DNA from: Oscillospiraceae bacterium
GTDB lineage: Bacteria; Bacillota; Clostridia; Oscillospirales; Butyricicoccaceae
NCBI GenBank assembly: GCA_015068445.1
Contig: SVKN01000008.1
Location: forward strand, 1 to 49,728
Reading direction: 5' to 3'
Length of the DNA stretch: 49,728 nt
Shown here: positions 8,765 through 15,890 of the stretch, in pieces
Position numbering within the stretch: position 1 is the first letter of the stretch
How the letters are laid out: every line of letters starts with the position of its first letter
Notes under the pieces: model-generated
What the model was told of the DNA's origin: nothing
The model's input: only the letters and a program-made list of their open reading frames with translations
Database searches by the model: none
Program-made: the position numbers and the translations under genes

Positions 8765-9604
8765 ATGGCATACGAAGAAGGCAGCAGCACCGGCATGGTC
8801 ATGCCCGTGGCGCCCGCCGGCTACGGCAACGGCGGTTTCGGCGGCTTCGGCGGCGACGGATGGTGGATCATCCTCCTGTTCGTCCTGCTGGGCGGCGGCA
8901 TGTGGGGCGGCAACGGCATGATGGGCGGAATGGGGCTCTACCCCTGGATGAATCAGGCCGACATTACCACGTCCGGGTTCCAGAACAGCATGCTCCAGAG
9001 CAATCTCAGCGGCCTGCAGGCGGCTGTGACCTCCGGCTTTGGCGACGTCCAGACCGCGCTGTGTGGCGGCTTTGCCGGCGTGAACGCGACCGTAAACGGC
9101 GCCCAGAACGCCCTGGCACAGCAGATGTACACCAACCAGATCAGCGACCTTGAGCGCTCCTATGCCGCTCAGACCGCGGTGACGGCCGGCATGACCGGCA
9201 TCCAGTCCCAGCTGGCGCAGTGCTGCTGCGACAACAGGCTGGCCACCGAGAGCCTGCGGGCCACCGTCCTGCAGGAGAACTGCCAGGACCGTTACGAAGC
9301 GGCCAACAACACCAGGGATATCATCGACAGCAACAACCGCATCGGCCAGGCTATCATCGACAAGCTGTGCGCTCTGGAGATGGCAGGCAAGGACAGCAGG
9401 ATCGCCGACCTTGAGCGTCAGCTGACCATGGCGAGCCTCGCCGCGTCCCAGAACGCCCAGACCGCGACCATCCAGGCCGGTCGGCGTGCGCTGGCCAATG
9501 AGGTGGAGCAGTACGTGCTGCCCACGCCTCGTCCGGCCTACGTCGTCCAGAATCCCAACTGCTGCTATAACAACGCGGCAGGCTGCGGCTGCGGCAATTT
9601 CTAA
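8765..9604 (+). CDS. Gly-rich single-span membrane protein with long helical, Cys-rich C-terminal part
   Basis: 279 residues. The ATG at 8765 is fixed by AAGGAGA seven bases upstream. A short Gly-rich leader is followed by one hydrophobic segment (about residues 36-50, WWIILLFVLLGGG) and a second Gly/Met-rich stretch. Residues about 75-250 are mostly helical with imperfect repeats (LQAAVTSGFGDVQTALCGGF, then a VNATVNGAQNALAQQ run), which looks like a long coiled rod. There is a CCC cluster near residue 158, and the extreme C-terminus is Cys-rich (NPNCCYNNAAGCGCGNF). I know no named family. Position and shape suggest a phage-encoded surface or envelope filament; that is inference. Confidence 0.65.
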   Translation: MAYEEGSSTGMVMPVAPAGYGNGGFGGFGGDGWWIILLFVLLGGGMWGGNGMMGGMGLYPWMNQADITTSGFQNSMLQSNLSGLQAAVTSGFGDVQTALCGGFAGVNATVNGAQNALAQQMYTNQISDLERSYAAQTAVTAGMTGIQSQLAQCCCDNRLATESLRATVLQENCQDRYEAANNTRDIIDSNNRIGQAIIDKLCALEMAGKDSRIADLERQLTMASLAASQNAQTATIQAGRRALANEVEQYVLPTPRPAYVVQNPNCCYNNAAGCGCGNF

Positions 9605-9617
9605 GGGGGGCGAGCTC

Positions 9618-10073
9618 ATGGCGGAATATCTTGCCAATGCCGTACAGACGGTGACGGTCGGTGATCCGATCCTCTTTGAGGCATCTATCCCGTGCAACCG
9701 TGGCTACGTTTACCACGAGGATCAGACCGGGATTTTTATTCTGCGGGGGGCCGTCAACAATCCCAGTTGTTGCTTTGCCAGATACCAGGTGACCTACAAC
9801 GGCAATATTGCCGTGCCCGGCACGCCTGCCGGCGTCGTGGGGCCGATTGCCGTGGCGGTGACCGTCAACGGGGAGCCCAGGCTGACCAGCCGGGCCATCG
9901 TGACGCCTGCCGCCGTGGACGAGTACAACAACGTCACCAGCACGGCGATCATCACCGTGCCCAAGGGCTGCTGTTTCAGCGTCAGCGTCCGGGCCGTGGC
10001 GGCGACGCCGACCGCGACGACGACCTCGATCGACGTTCAGAACAGTAACCTGGTTATCAACCGCATCGCTTAA
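9618..10073 (+). CDS. Hypothetical beta-sandwich (jelly-roll-like) protein
   Basis: 151 residues from an ATG behind GGGGGG. The sequence is almost entirely alternating strands and turns: a leading VQTVTVGDPILFEASIP, then GYVYHEDQTGIFILRGA, and ending SIDVQNSNLVINRIA. This pattern resembles the C-terminal jelly-roll of collagen-like spore surface proteins (BclA-C/TNF-like), without a collagen stalk. Pairs of Cys occur (SCCF near residue 50, GCCF near 117). It lies 13 bases after the Gly-rich membrane protein and 18 bases before the next gene, so the three probably share an mRNA and may be co-assembled. The fold assignment is by eye only. Confidence 0.62.
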   Translation: MAEYLANAVQTVTVGDPILFEASIPCNRGYVYHEDQTGIFILRGAVNNPSCCFARYQVTYNGNIAVPGTPAGVVGPIAVAVTVNGEPRLTSRAIVTPAAVDEYNNVTSTAIITVPKGCCFSVSVRAVAATPTATTTSIDVQNSNLVINRIA

Positions 10074-10091
10074 CGGGAGGAGGAGCGCACA

Positions 10092-10496
10092 ATGTTTGAC
10101 AAGATCAAAGACAAGATGTCCGAGGACATCGAGAAGATCGGCGCCAAGACCGTGTGGAGCGACGCCGACCTGGATCGTCTGCAGAAGATGACAGACACGG
10201 TCAAAAACATCCACAAAATCTGCATGCTGCAGGAGGGCGAGTACGAGACCGGCGGCAGCATGTCCAGCCACCGCGGCTACGCCATGCGAAGCAGCATGGA
10301 CGGCAACAGCATGCGCGGTCGTGACAGCATGGGCCGCTTTACCCGTGAGGGCAGCTACCGCGGCACGAGCCGGGGCTACAGCTACCACGACGACCAGATG
10401 ATGGAGGAGCTGTCCAGCCTGATGGATCGTGCCAAGACCGAACAGGAGCGCGAGGCGATTCGCGCCTGCCTGGAGGAGATCGGCAGCGGCAGATAA
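10092..10496 (+). CDS. Hypothetical protein with Ser/Arg/Gly-rich central segment
   Basis: 134 residues, ATG behind GGGAGGAGGAG. The N-terminal 55 residues are helical and charged. The middle, about residues 55-100, is low complexity, rich in Ser, Arg, Gly, Tyr and Met (SMDGNSMRGRDSMGRF). The last 35 residues form an acidic helix (EELSSLMDRAKTEQEREAI). It is the last gene of the cassette before a terminator. The RG/YRG-rich centre could bind nucleic acid or be structural; no family is recognised. Confidence 0.62.
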   Translation: MFDKIKDKMSEDIEKIGAKTVWSDADLDRLQKMTDTVKNIHKICMLQEGEYETGGSMSSHRGYAMRSSMDGNSMRGRDSMGRFTREGSYRGTSRGYSYHDDQMMEELSSLMDRAKTEQEREAIRACLEEIGSGR

Positions 10497-10501
10497 AGCA
10501 C

Positions 10502-10530
10502 AAAGCCGGGGGCGCAAGCCCCCGGCTTTT
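10502..10530 (+). terminator. Terminator of the post-lysis cassette
   Basis: A 12-bp stem with a GCAA loop and terminal T residues, 5 bases after the last cassette gene. Confidence 0.85.
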
Positions 10531-10535
10531 GAATT

Positions 10536-10561
10536 ATGCAACACGAAAATGCAACACGAAA
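10536..10561 (+). repeat. Two exact tandem copies of a 13-bp unit beside the attachment remnant
   Basis: The unit ATGCAACACGAAA occurs twice back to back, about 40 bases before the tRNA/tmRNA-like fragment. Short direct repeats near an att core are often integrase arm-binding sites, which is the inference here. Confidence 0.6.
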
Positions 10562-10602
10562 CTAAAGAATCCAGTAAATAGAGGGCTGGACGGGTGCATA
10601 TT

Positions 10603-10630
10603 AAGGGTTCGAGCCCCTTTGTCTCCACCA
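10603..10630 (+). other. 3' fragment of a tRNA or tmRNA gene: candidate prophage attachment site (attR)
   Basis: The 28 bases give a perfect 5-bp T-stem (AAGGG/CCCTT) around the loop TTCGAGC, then a 7-base acceptor 3' strand TGTCTCC, discriminator A and CCA. The matching 5' acceptor strand (GGAGACA or GGGGACA) and anticodon arm are absent upstream, so it is a fragment. A Rho-independent terminator follows at once, as after a real RNA gene. Tyrosine-recombinase prophages duplicate exactly this part of a tRNA or tmRNA at the end away from the integrase. The integrase and the full-length RNA gene would lie left of the window. Confidence 0.7.
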
Positions 10631-10632
10631 TT

Positions 10633-10666
10633 AAAAAACAGACGCCCTTCGGGCGTCTGTTTTTTA
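10633..10666 (+). terminator. Bidirectional terminator after the tRNA/tmRNA fragment
   Basis: Symmetrical hairpin with a CAGACGCC-type stem, flanked by six A before and six T after, so it can act on both strands. It is presumably the original terminator of the RNA gene. Confidence 0.85.
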
Positions 10667-10788
10667 ATGGTCGCCGTGAGAATTCAATAGATTTGCGGCG
10701 AGTGAATCGCCGCAAGTCGTTTCGCCGGACCCCCGGCGCGGCATTTGATGCGCCGTTTCAGAGAAGACGCCCTTCGGGCGTCTTTTTT
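10667..10788 (+). repeat. Hairpin-rich intergenic segment ending in a second copy of the preceding terminator
   Basis: No gene is seen between 10631 and 10895. A 9-bp perfect stem with a 5-base loop lies at 10693-10715, and a shorter CGCCGG.../CCGGCG hairpin at about 10723-10738. At 10764-10788 there is a second terminator whose AGACGCCCTTCGGGCGTCT core repeats that at 10640-10658. The layout (terminator, hairpins, same terminator) resembles the elements at 25466 and 28310, but the inner sequence differs. Confidence 0.55.
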
Positions 10789-10806
10789 GTTTTGTCGGAA
10801 AAGAGT

Positions 10807-10836
10807 GTGAAAAAGCGGAGACGGCCGTAGTATAAT
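10807..10836 (+). promoter_or_regulatory. Sigma-A promoter for the gene at 10896
   Basis: GTGAAA (-35, 4 of 6) and perfect TATAAT (-10, 10831-10836), spaced by 18 bases. It lies between the second terminator and the next start codon. Confidence 0.65.
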
Positions 10837-10895
10837 AAATCTGTATATACGATCCGGCAGAGCTGAAGACAAATGTATATCGGGGAGGAATACGG

Positions 10896-11388
10896 ATGGG
10901 TATTTCCAGATACGAAGGCGGCGATTTCAAGGGTAAGCACGAGAAAGGCGAGGAGCCTAGGCGGTACAACAGCCTGGAGGAGCTGAACCGTCTGAGCGAG
11001 CGCAAACAGACCTCGGTGGATGACGCCAGTCCCGCGCTGTTTCCGAAGCTGACAACATATACAAACGTGCGCTGGCGTCTCGGCATCGTGGAAGGAAAGG
11101 ACGGCAGTATCCCGGAGACCGAAGGCGTCCCCCGCATCTTCGTCATGGGCAAGGGCAAGGACGGTCACGATACCATGATGAGCCTGAAAGAAGCCGGCAT
11201 TGACTTCGGCAGCAAGGAGCTCTGGCGGCAGTCTCAGATGGGCAATGTCTTTGCCTATCCCGCCGGGGGAGACAAAGCCCGTTCAGATGAGGCTGGAGCT
11301 CCACGGCAACTCGCCCGACGTCCATTTCACCAAGCTGATCGAAGCGGAGGAGATGCCCCAGCCGCCCAAGGGCATCCCCGTGCTGTAG
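10896..11388 (+). CDS. Hypothetical protein, apparently frameshifted near 11267
   Basis: A clear start (GGGGAGGA then ATG) opens a frame that as written runs to 11516 for 206 residues. From about 11267 that frame becomes Arg/Ala/Gly-rich nonsense and runs through the terminator at 11445 and the next promoter. The +1-shifted frame instead gives a normal-looking ending (GETKPVQMRLELHGNSPDVH and on to GIPVL, stop at 11386-11388). One G fewer in the GGGGG run near 11267 joins them into a protein of about 163 residues. This is either a real broken gene or a base-calling error in a homopolymer. The product has no recognised domain; it is hydrophilic, with a VRWRLGIVEGKDG stretch. Confidence 0.6.
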
Positions 11389-11444
11389 CCGCCTGCGGCG
11401 GGGGAGATACGCCCTGCCCGGAAGCGGACCGACGCAAAATACAA

Positions 11445-11471
11445 GCAGACGCCTTTCGGCGTCTGCTTTTT
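11445..11471 (+). terminator. Rho-independent terminator
   Basis: A 9-bp GCAGACGCC/GGCGTCTGC stem with a TTTC loop and five T, 57 bases after the repaired stop of the upstream gene. Confidence 0.85.
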
Positions 11472-11485
11472 GCGTGCGGGCCCCT

Positions 11486-11514
11486 TTGCGTCCCGGTCCC
11501 GAATGTGGTATATT
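11486..11514 (+). promoter_or_regulatory. Promoter of the BspA-like gene
   Basis: TTGCGT (11486-11491), a 17-base spacer and TATATT (11509-11514), placed 36 bases before the ATG. Confidence 0.7.
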
Positions 11515-11550
11515 GATGATGGTTTATTATGTAAAAGGGGGCATCCTGAT

Positions 11551-14325
11551 ATGAAACGGTTTTCGCGGCTGACGCTTGTTCTGGCGCTGATCCTCAGCCT
11601 GGCGTGCGCGCCCGAAGTTTCGGCAGCGGAGGTCGCCTCCGGGACCTGCGGCGAGGGGCTTACCTGGACGCTGGACGACCAGGGCACACTGACCGTCAGC
11701 GGCAGCGGCGCTATGGATGACTACCGGAGCGGCGCGTCGCCCTGGAGCGGCAAACGCAGCAGCATCACAAAGGTCGTCGTGGAGGAGGGCGTCACCTACC
11801 TGGGCCGTTATTCCTTCAGCATCTGCAGCAGCCTCACCGAGGCAACGCTGCCTGACAGCCTCACCGGGATCGGCGCGGGCTGCTTCGACAAGTGCCGGAA
11901 GCTGACGTCGATCAGCTTCCCGAAATACCTGCAGACGATCGGCGATGAGGCCTTCCGGGATTGTGAGAGCCTTCGGGAGGTCATCCTTCCGGACAGCTGC
12001 ACGGAGGTCGGACAGCAGGCGTTCAGAGACTGCGGCGCCGTGACGACCCTTCGCCTGTCCAAAAGCATGACGAAGATCGCCTACTCGTCCTTTAATGGCC
12101 TTTCGTCTCTCACGTCGCTGGAGATCCCCGCCGGCGTCACGGTCATCGAAACGGCCGCTTTTGAAGGCTGTTCGAGTCTGACAAAGGTCGTCATGCCCGC
12201 AAGCGTCGCGGAGCTGTACAGCACGCCCTTCAAGGGCTGCAGCGGCATCACAGGCGCCGGACCGCTGGGCAGCGGCGCATCCTATGAGTTCGGCTGGACC
12301 GAAGCGATCCCGCCTTACGCCTTTGCCGGGATGAGCGGACTGGCGGAGGTCACGCTGCCCGAAACGATCACGAGGATCGGTGACTATGCCTTCAACGGCT
12401 GCAGCAGTCTGCAGAAGATCGCTCTCCCGACCTCGCTGACGACTGTCAACGAGTACGCCTTCGGAAACAGCGGCTTGACGTCCGTCAAGCTGCCCGACAG
12501 CCTGGCAGAGATGGGTAACGGGGCCTTTTACGGATGCGCTTCGCTGGCCTCCGTCGAGGTCCCCGGCAGTCTGAAAGCCGTGCCGGATCGGGCGTTCTCA
12601 AGCTGTCTGGCGCTGCAGAGCGCCGCAGTGCAGCCAGGCGTCGAGACGCTGGGCGCCAGCGCCTTTTCGCAGACTGCGCTGACCGAGGTCAGGCTTCCAG
12701 ACACCGTGACGAGCATCGGCGATTACGCCTTTGAAAACACGGCCCTTCACCGGGTCGATCTGCCAGAGGGTCTGCTGACCATGGGCAAATACGCCTTTGA
12801 TCACTGCTTGAACCTCACCGAGATCGACCTCCCCGAAAGCCTGACGTCCATGGGCGAATGCGCGTTCCTGAACTGCCGGGAGCTGACGGCCGTCGATCTC
12901 CCGGCAAGCCTTGCATCCATGGGGCTCAGAGCCTTCGAGGGCTGCTGGAAGCTGGCGTCTGTCACGGCGAGGTGCAAGATCATCGGCAAGGACGCCTTCA
13001 AGGAGTGCACCAGCATCACCAGTCTGACGCTGGAGGACGGCGTCGAGTCGATCGGCACGTCGGCCTTCTACGGCTGCACGGGACTGACGCGGCTGACGGT
13101 CCCCGGCAGCTGCACGCGTCTGCTCACCAGCGCCTTCGAGGGCTGCAAGAATCTCGAAGAGGTGATCTTCGAGGACGGCGTTCAGCAGCTCAATGCCAGC
13201 TGCTTTGCCCGCTGCGACAACCTGACGCATATCGTCGTCCCGGCCAGCCTCACCGATCTCAAGCTCCAGGTCTTCCGCGCCACGGGCCTCAAAACGGCGG
13301 GTCCCATCGGCAGCGGCTGCGACTATGAGTTCGGCTGGAAGGAGACGATCCCCGACTACGCCTTCGACTGCACCGGTCTCGTCGAAGTCAATGTCCCCGA
13401 AGGAGTCACATCCATCGCCCGCAGTCAGTTCGCTACCTGCTCGCTGCTGGAGACCGTCACGCTGCCGCAAAGCGTCACTGCCATCGGCTACGAGGCCTTC
13501 AAGGGCTGCGGCGCGCTGAAAAGCGTCAATTTGCCGGACGGTCTGACGGAGCTTGCGGGCTTTACCTTCTCCGGCTGCAAAAGTCTGCCGGAGATCGACA
13601 TCCCGGACACGGTCACGTCCATCGGCGAAGCTGCCTTCCGCGACTGCGCGGGCCTGACGAGCGTCGACATTCCGGACGGCGTGACGTATATCGGCAACTC
13701 CGCCTTCCGCGGCTGCACCTCCCTGCGTGAGGCCGAGCTGCCGGATGGCCTCGAGGCGCTGTGGGACTTCGCCTTCCAGGAGACGGCGCTGGAGTACGTC
13801 GTCATCCCCGATGGGCTCACCAAAGTGGCTCGCGGCGCGTTTTACAAGATCCCCACGCTGAAGGAGGTCGTGATCGGCCTCGGCGCGGAGACGATCGAGC
13901 CCTACGCCTTCGCCGCCTGCGACGCGCTGGAGACCGCCTGGTTCAAGCGCAACTACAACGCCATCGAGCGCGACATGGGCAAGAACGGCAGCGCGTCCTT
14001 CCCCTATCAGACGGTGTTCAAGAGCTACTGGGCCAAATATCCCGACCCCGATCTCGAACGCTTCGAGCTGTGGGGCGACGACATCGCGGTGGAGGTCTTC
14101 CTGTTCACCGACACCGGCGACCTGCGCCTCTACGGCGACGACAGCCGCCAGCGGCCTGCCGTGGTGGCGTATTACGGCGAGGGCGGCCGGTTCATGAGCG
14201 CCGTCTTCGTCACCTCCGGCGCCTGGTCCGCCCAGCTCCCGGAGGACGTGAAGTCGCTGAGTGTCTTCTGGCTGGATGAGGACCGCTGCCCCATCGACAT
14301 GGCTTTTGAAACGACAATACATTAA
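11551..14325 (+). CDS. Secreted BspA-type leucine-rich-repeat surface protein
   Basis: 924 residues; ATG at 11551 behind AAAAGGGGG. Residues 1-26 form a signal peptide (hydrophobic LVLALILSLAC, cleavage probably after VSA). A short strand region (GTCGEGLTWTLDDQGTLTVS) typical of BspA-like proteins is followed by more than 25 repeats of the LRR_5 kind, with the pattern AF..C.SL..V.LP..VT.IG. There are two near-copies of a linking block containing YEFGW at residues 245-249 and 592-596, suggesting duplication of a repeat array of about 350 residues. The last 100 residues (after FKSYWAKYPDPDLERFELWG) form a non-repeat domain, with no LPXTG or SLH anchor visible. Such proteins mediate adhesion to host or other bacteria; the ligand is unknown. 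It is followed by the lipoprotein gene after 25 bases, likely one operon. Confidence 0.88.
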   Translation: MKRFSRLTLVLALILSLACAPEVSAAEVASGTCGEGLTWTLDDQGTLTVSGSGAMDDYRSGASPWSGKRSSITKVVVEEGVTYLGRYSFSICSSLTEATLPDSLTGIGAGCFDKCRKLTSISFPKYLQTIGDEAFRDCESLREVILPDSCTEVGQQAFRDCGAVTTLRLSKSMTKIAYSSFNGLSSLTSLEIPAGVTVIETAAFEGCSSLTKVVMPASVAELYSTPFKGCSGITGAGPLGSGASYEFGWTEAIPPYAFAGMSGLAEVTLPETITRIGDYAFNGCSSLQKIALPTSLTTVNEYAFGNSGLTSVKLPDSLAEMGNGAFYGCASLASVEVPGSLKAVPDRAFSSCLALQSAAVQPGVETLGASAFSQTALTEVRLPDTVTSIGDYAFENTALHRVDLPEGLLTMGKYAFDHCLNLTEIDLPESLTSMGECAFLNCRELTAVDLPASLASMGLRAFEGCWKLASVTARCKIIGKDAFKECTSITSLTLEDGVESIGTSAFYGCTGLTRLTVPGSCTRLLTSAFEGCKNLEEVIFEDGVQQLNASCFARCDNLTHIVVPASLTDLKLQVFRATGLKTAGPIGSGCDYEFGWKETIPDYAFDCTGLVEVNVPEGVTSIARSQFATCSLLETVTLPQSVTAIGYEAFKGCGALKSVNLPDGLTELAGFTFSGCKSLPEIDIPDTVTSIGEAAFRDCAGLTSVDIPDGVTYIGNSAFRGCTSLREAELPDGLEALWDFAFQETALEYVVIPDGLTKVARGAFYKIPTLKEVVIGLGAETIEPYAFAACDALETAWFKRNYNAIERDMGKNGSASFPYQTVFKSYWAKYPDPDLERFELWGDDIAVEVFLFTDTGDLRLYGDDSRQRPAVVAYYGEGGRFMSAVFVTSGAWSAQLPEDVKSLSVFWLDEDRCPIDMAFETTIH

Positions 14326-14350
14326 TATCGCTCGAAAAGGAGGCATTCCC

Positions 14351-15010
14351 ATGAAAAAACGGATCGCGACCCTGATGCTCCTGCTGCTGTGCGCGTCTCT
14401 CGCCGCCTGCGGTGAAAAGGAGGAGACGCCCGTAACGGGCGGCTGGACGCTGACGGCGGGGGAGACTGCCGTGCAGCTGCCAGAGGAGGCGCAGGACGCC
14501 TTTGACAAGGCATCAGACAGCAAGCTGACCCCTATCGCCCTCGTCAGCGAGCAGGTGGTGGCAGGCAAGAATTACCTGGTCCTCTGCGCCGAGGACGGCG
14601 CCTACCGCATGGCCGTCCTCTACCGCGACCTGCAGGGGAACGCGCAGCTGACGAACACCGCAGATTTCGACCTTGGGAACTACACCCAGGGCGAGAGCGC
14701 CGCGCCCGCGGAGCTGATGCCCGGCGGCTGGTACGGCCCCGACGAGACGACGGTCCTGCCCCTGCCCGAGGATGCCCGGAAGGCCTTCGACAAGGCGATG
14801 GAGGACCTTGACGGCAGCTCCGTCGAGCCCATGGCGCTGCTGGGCACCCAAGTGGTGGCGGGGACCAACTACGCTGTCCTCTGCCGCGTGACCCCCGTCA
14901 CGCCGGACGCCGTCTCCACTGTGCAGGTGGCTGTGGTGTACGCCGACCTCCAGGGCGGCGCGTACTTCCGCAGCTTCGTCCTCATCGATCCTGCGGACTT
15001 CAACCATTGA
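14351..15010 (+). CDS. Lipoprotein with two tandem cystatin-like domains
   Basis: 219 residues, ATG behind AAAAGGAGG. The N-terminus is a lipoprotein signal (LLLLCASLAAC), with Cys20 as the lipidated residue. Two homologous domains follow, about residues 30-110 and 118-219. Each begins with GGW, has an AFDKA helix and then a QVVAGxNY motif: SEQVVAGKNYLVL near residue 69 and GTQVVAGTNYAVL near 169. Each continues with a strand ending in VxYxDLQG. Animal cystatins and stefins use an N-terminal Gly and a QVVAG loop to block papain-family proteases, and the second copy matches the stefin loop exactly. A surface cysteine-protease inhibitor is therefore a real possibility, but inhibition is inference. 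It probably shares a transcript with the BspA-like protein. Confidence 0.75.
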   Translation: MKKRIATLMLLLLCASLAACGEKEETPVTGGWTLTAGETAVQLPEEAQDAFDKASDSKLTPIALVSEQVVAGKNYLVLCAEDGAYRMAVLYRDLQGNAQLTNTADFDLGNYTQGESAAPAELMPGGWYGPDETTVLPLPEDARKAFDKAMEDLDGSSVEPMALLGTQVVAGTNYAVLCRVTPVTPDAVSTVQVAVVYADLQGGAYFRSFVLIDPADFNH

Positions 15011-15032
15011 TCCGCCCGCTTGCGTTCTGACA

Positions 15033-15068
15033 CGCCGGCTCCGGGAAGCCTTGCTCCCCGGCGCTTTT
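15033..15068 (+). terminator. Probable terminator after the lipoprotein gene
   Basis: CGCCGG pairs with CCGGCG around an imperfect inner stem (GGGAAGC/GCTCCC) and is followed by CTTTTCTT. Confidence 0.55.
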
Positions 15069-15083
15069 CTTACCCGTTCGCCG

Positions 15084-15112
15084 TTGCAAACCGACGCCTG
15101 CTGTGATAAACT
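15084..15112 (+). promoter_or_regulatory. Promoter of the TrkA-C membrane protein gene
   Basis: TTGCAA (15084-15089), 17-base spacer, TAAACT (15107-15112); the ATG follows 21 bases later behind GAGGGGG. Confidence 0.6.
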
Positions 15113-15133
15113 GAGAGCAGAGGGGGTACGGTC

Positions 15134-15850
15134 ATGGATATTTACGCGGCGTTCGCGTTGTTCGGCGTGACGATCATTCTGTACTGGGTCATCACGGAAA
15201 TGTTTGCGATCCTGTTTCGCTTCACGGGGCTGCCCGACGAAAAGGCCCGGTTCCAGGTGATCTCGCTTTTGACGGGCTGCGGCTTCACCACCCGGGAGAG
15301 CGAGATGTTCATCTCCAGCCGCTCCCGCCGCAGGCTGGCCCGGGCGACGATGCTGTTCGGCTATGTGTTCAACATCACGTTCCTTTCCTCGTTCATCAAC
15401 GTCTTCTTCTCCATGCGTCTGACGCAGGTGGAGCATTACTTCCTCGGCCCGCTGTTCCCGCTGGTGGCCGTGTCGCTGATCATGATCAGCATGCGCGTGC
15501 CCGCGGTGCGCAGCTGGATGGACGACAAGCTGTTCAGTCTGGCGGAGCGCGTCTTCCGGCAGGGCACGGAGAACTCCGTGCTGCTGATGGACTACATCGG
15601 CCGCGACATCATCGCTCAGGTGAATCTTCACGAGGTGCCCGAGGACCTGCAGAACAAGCCTCTTGCGGAAACGGGCCTCAAGCCCGACCACAACATCCTC
15701 GTCATGCTGGTGGACCGCGGCGGCGCGCAGGCCGAGCCTGCCGCGGCGGACACGGTCTTTCGGCCCGGCGACAAGCTGACCGTCTTTGGCGATTACCAGA
15801 CGATCTGCCGTGTCTTCCACGCCCGCGAACGCTTCGATGACGAGGACTGA
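15134..15850 (+). CDS. Membrane protein with C-terminal TrkA-C (RCK_C) domain
   Basis: 238 residues. Three hydrophobic segments are visible at about residues 5-28, 72-95 and 105-122, with an Arg-rich loop between the first two (SSRSRRRLAR). Residues about 160-232 form a TrkA-C/RCK_C domain, with LAETGLKPDHNILVMLVDRG and then FRPGDKLTVFGD near the end. In K+ channels and transporters this domain binds a small regulatory ligand, such as a cyclic di-nucleotide or nucleotide, and gates transport. Here it is fused directly to a small three-span membrane part with no Rossmann TrkA-N domain and no recognisable pore motif. The gene is monocistronic, with its own promoter and terminator. Its substrate is unknown. 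Confidence 0.75.
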   Translation: MDIYAAFALFGVTIILYWVITEMFAILFRFTGLPDEKARFQVISLLTGCGFTTRESEMFISSRSRRRLARATMLFGYVFNITFLSSFINVFFSMRLTQVEHYFLGPLFPLVAVSLIMISMRVPAVRSWMDDKLFSLAERVFRQGTENSVLLMDYIGRDIIAQVNLHEVPEDLQNKPLAETGLKPDHNILVMLVDRGGAQAEPAAADTVFRPGDKLTVFGDYQTICRVFHARERFDDED

Positions 15851-15853
15851 ACG

Positions 15854-15887
15854 CAAAAAAGACCCGCTTCGGCGGGTCCTCTTTTTT
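15854..15887 (+). terminator. Bidirectional terminator between convergent genes
   Basis: GACCCGC/GCGGGTC stem with TTCG loop, A-run before and T-run after; it serves the TrkA-C gene (+) and the Sel1 gene (-). Confidence 0.85.
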
Positions 15888-15890
15888 AGA

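Noticed and set aside
10536..10561. CRISPR-like repeat
   Set aside because: Only two units, back to back with no spacers.
10560..10630. A complete tRNA gene
   Set aside because: The T-arm and acceptor 3' strand are good, but no anticodon arm, D-arm or matching 5' acceptor strand lies within the expected distance.
11255..11290. Programmed ribosomal frameshift in the gene at 10896
   Set aside because: The G-run is not a classic slippery heptamer and I see no following pseudoknot or upstream stimulatory site; mutation or base-call error is simpler.
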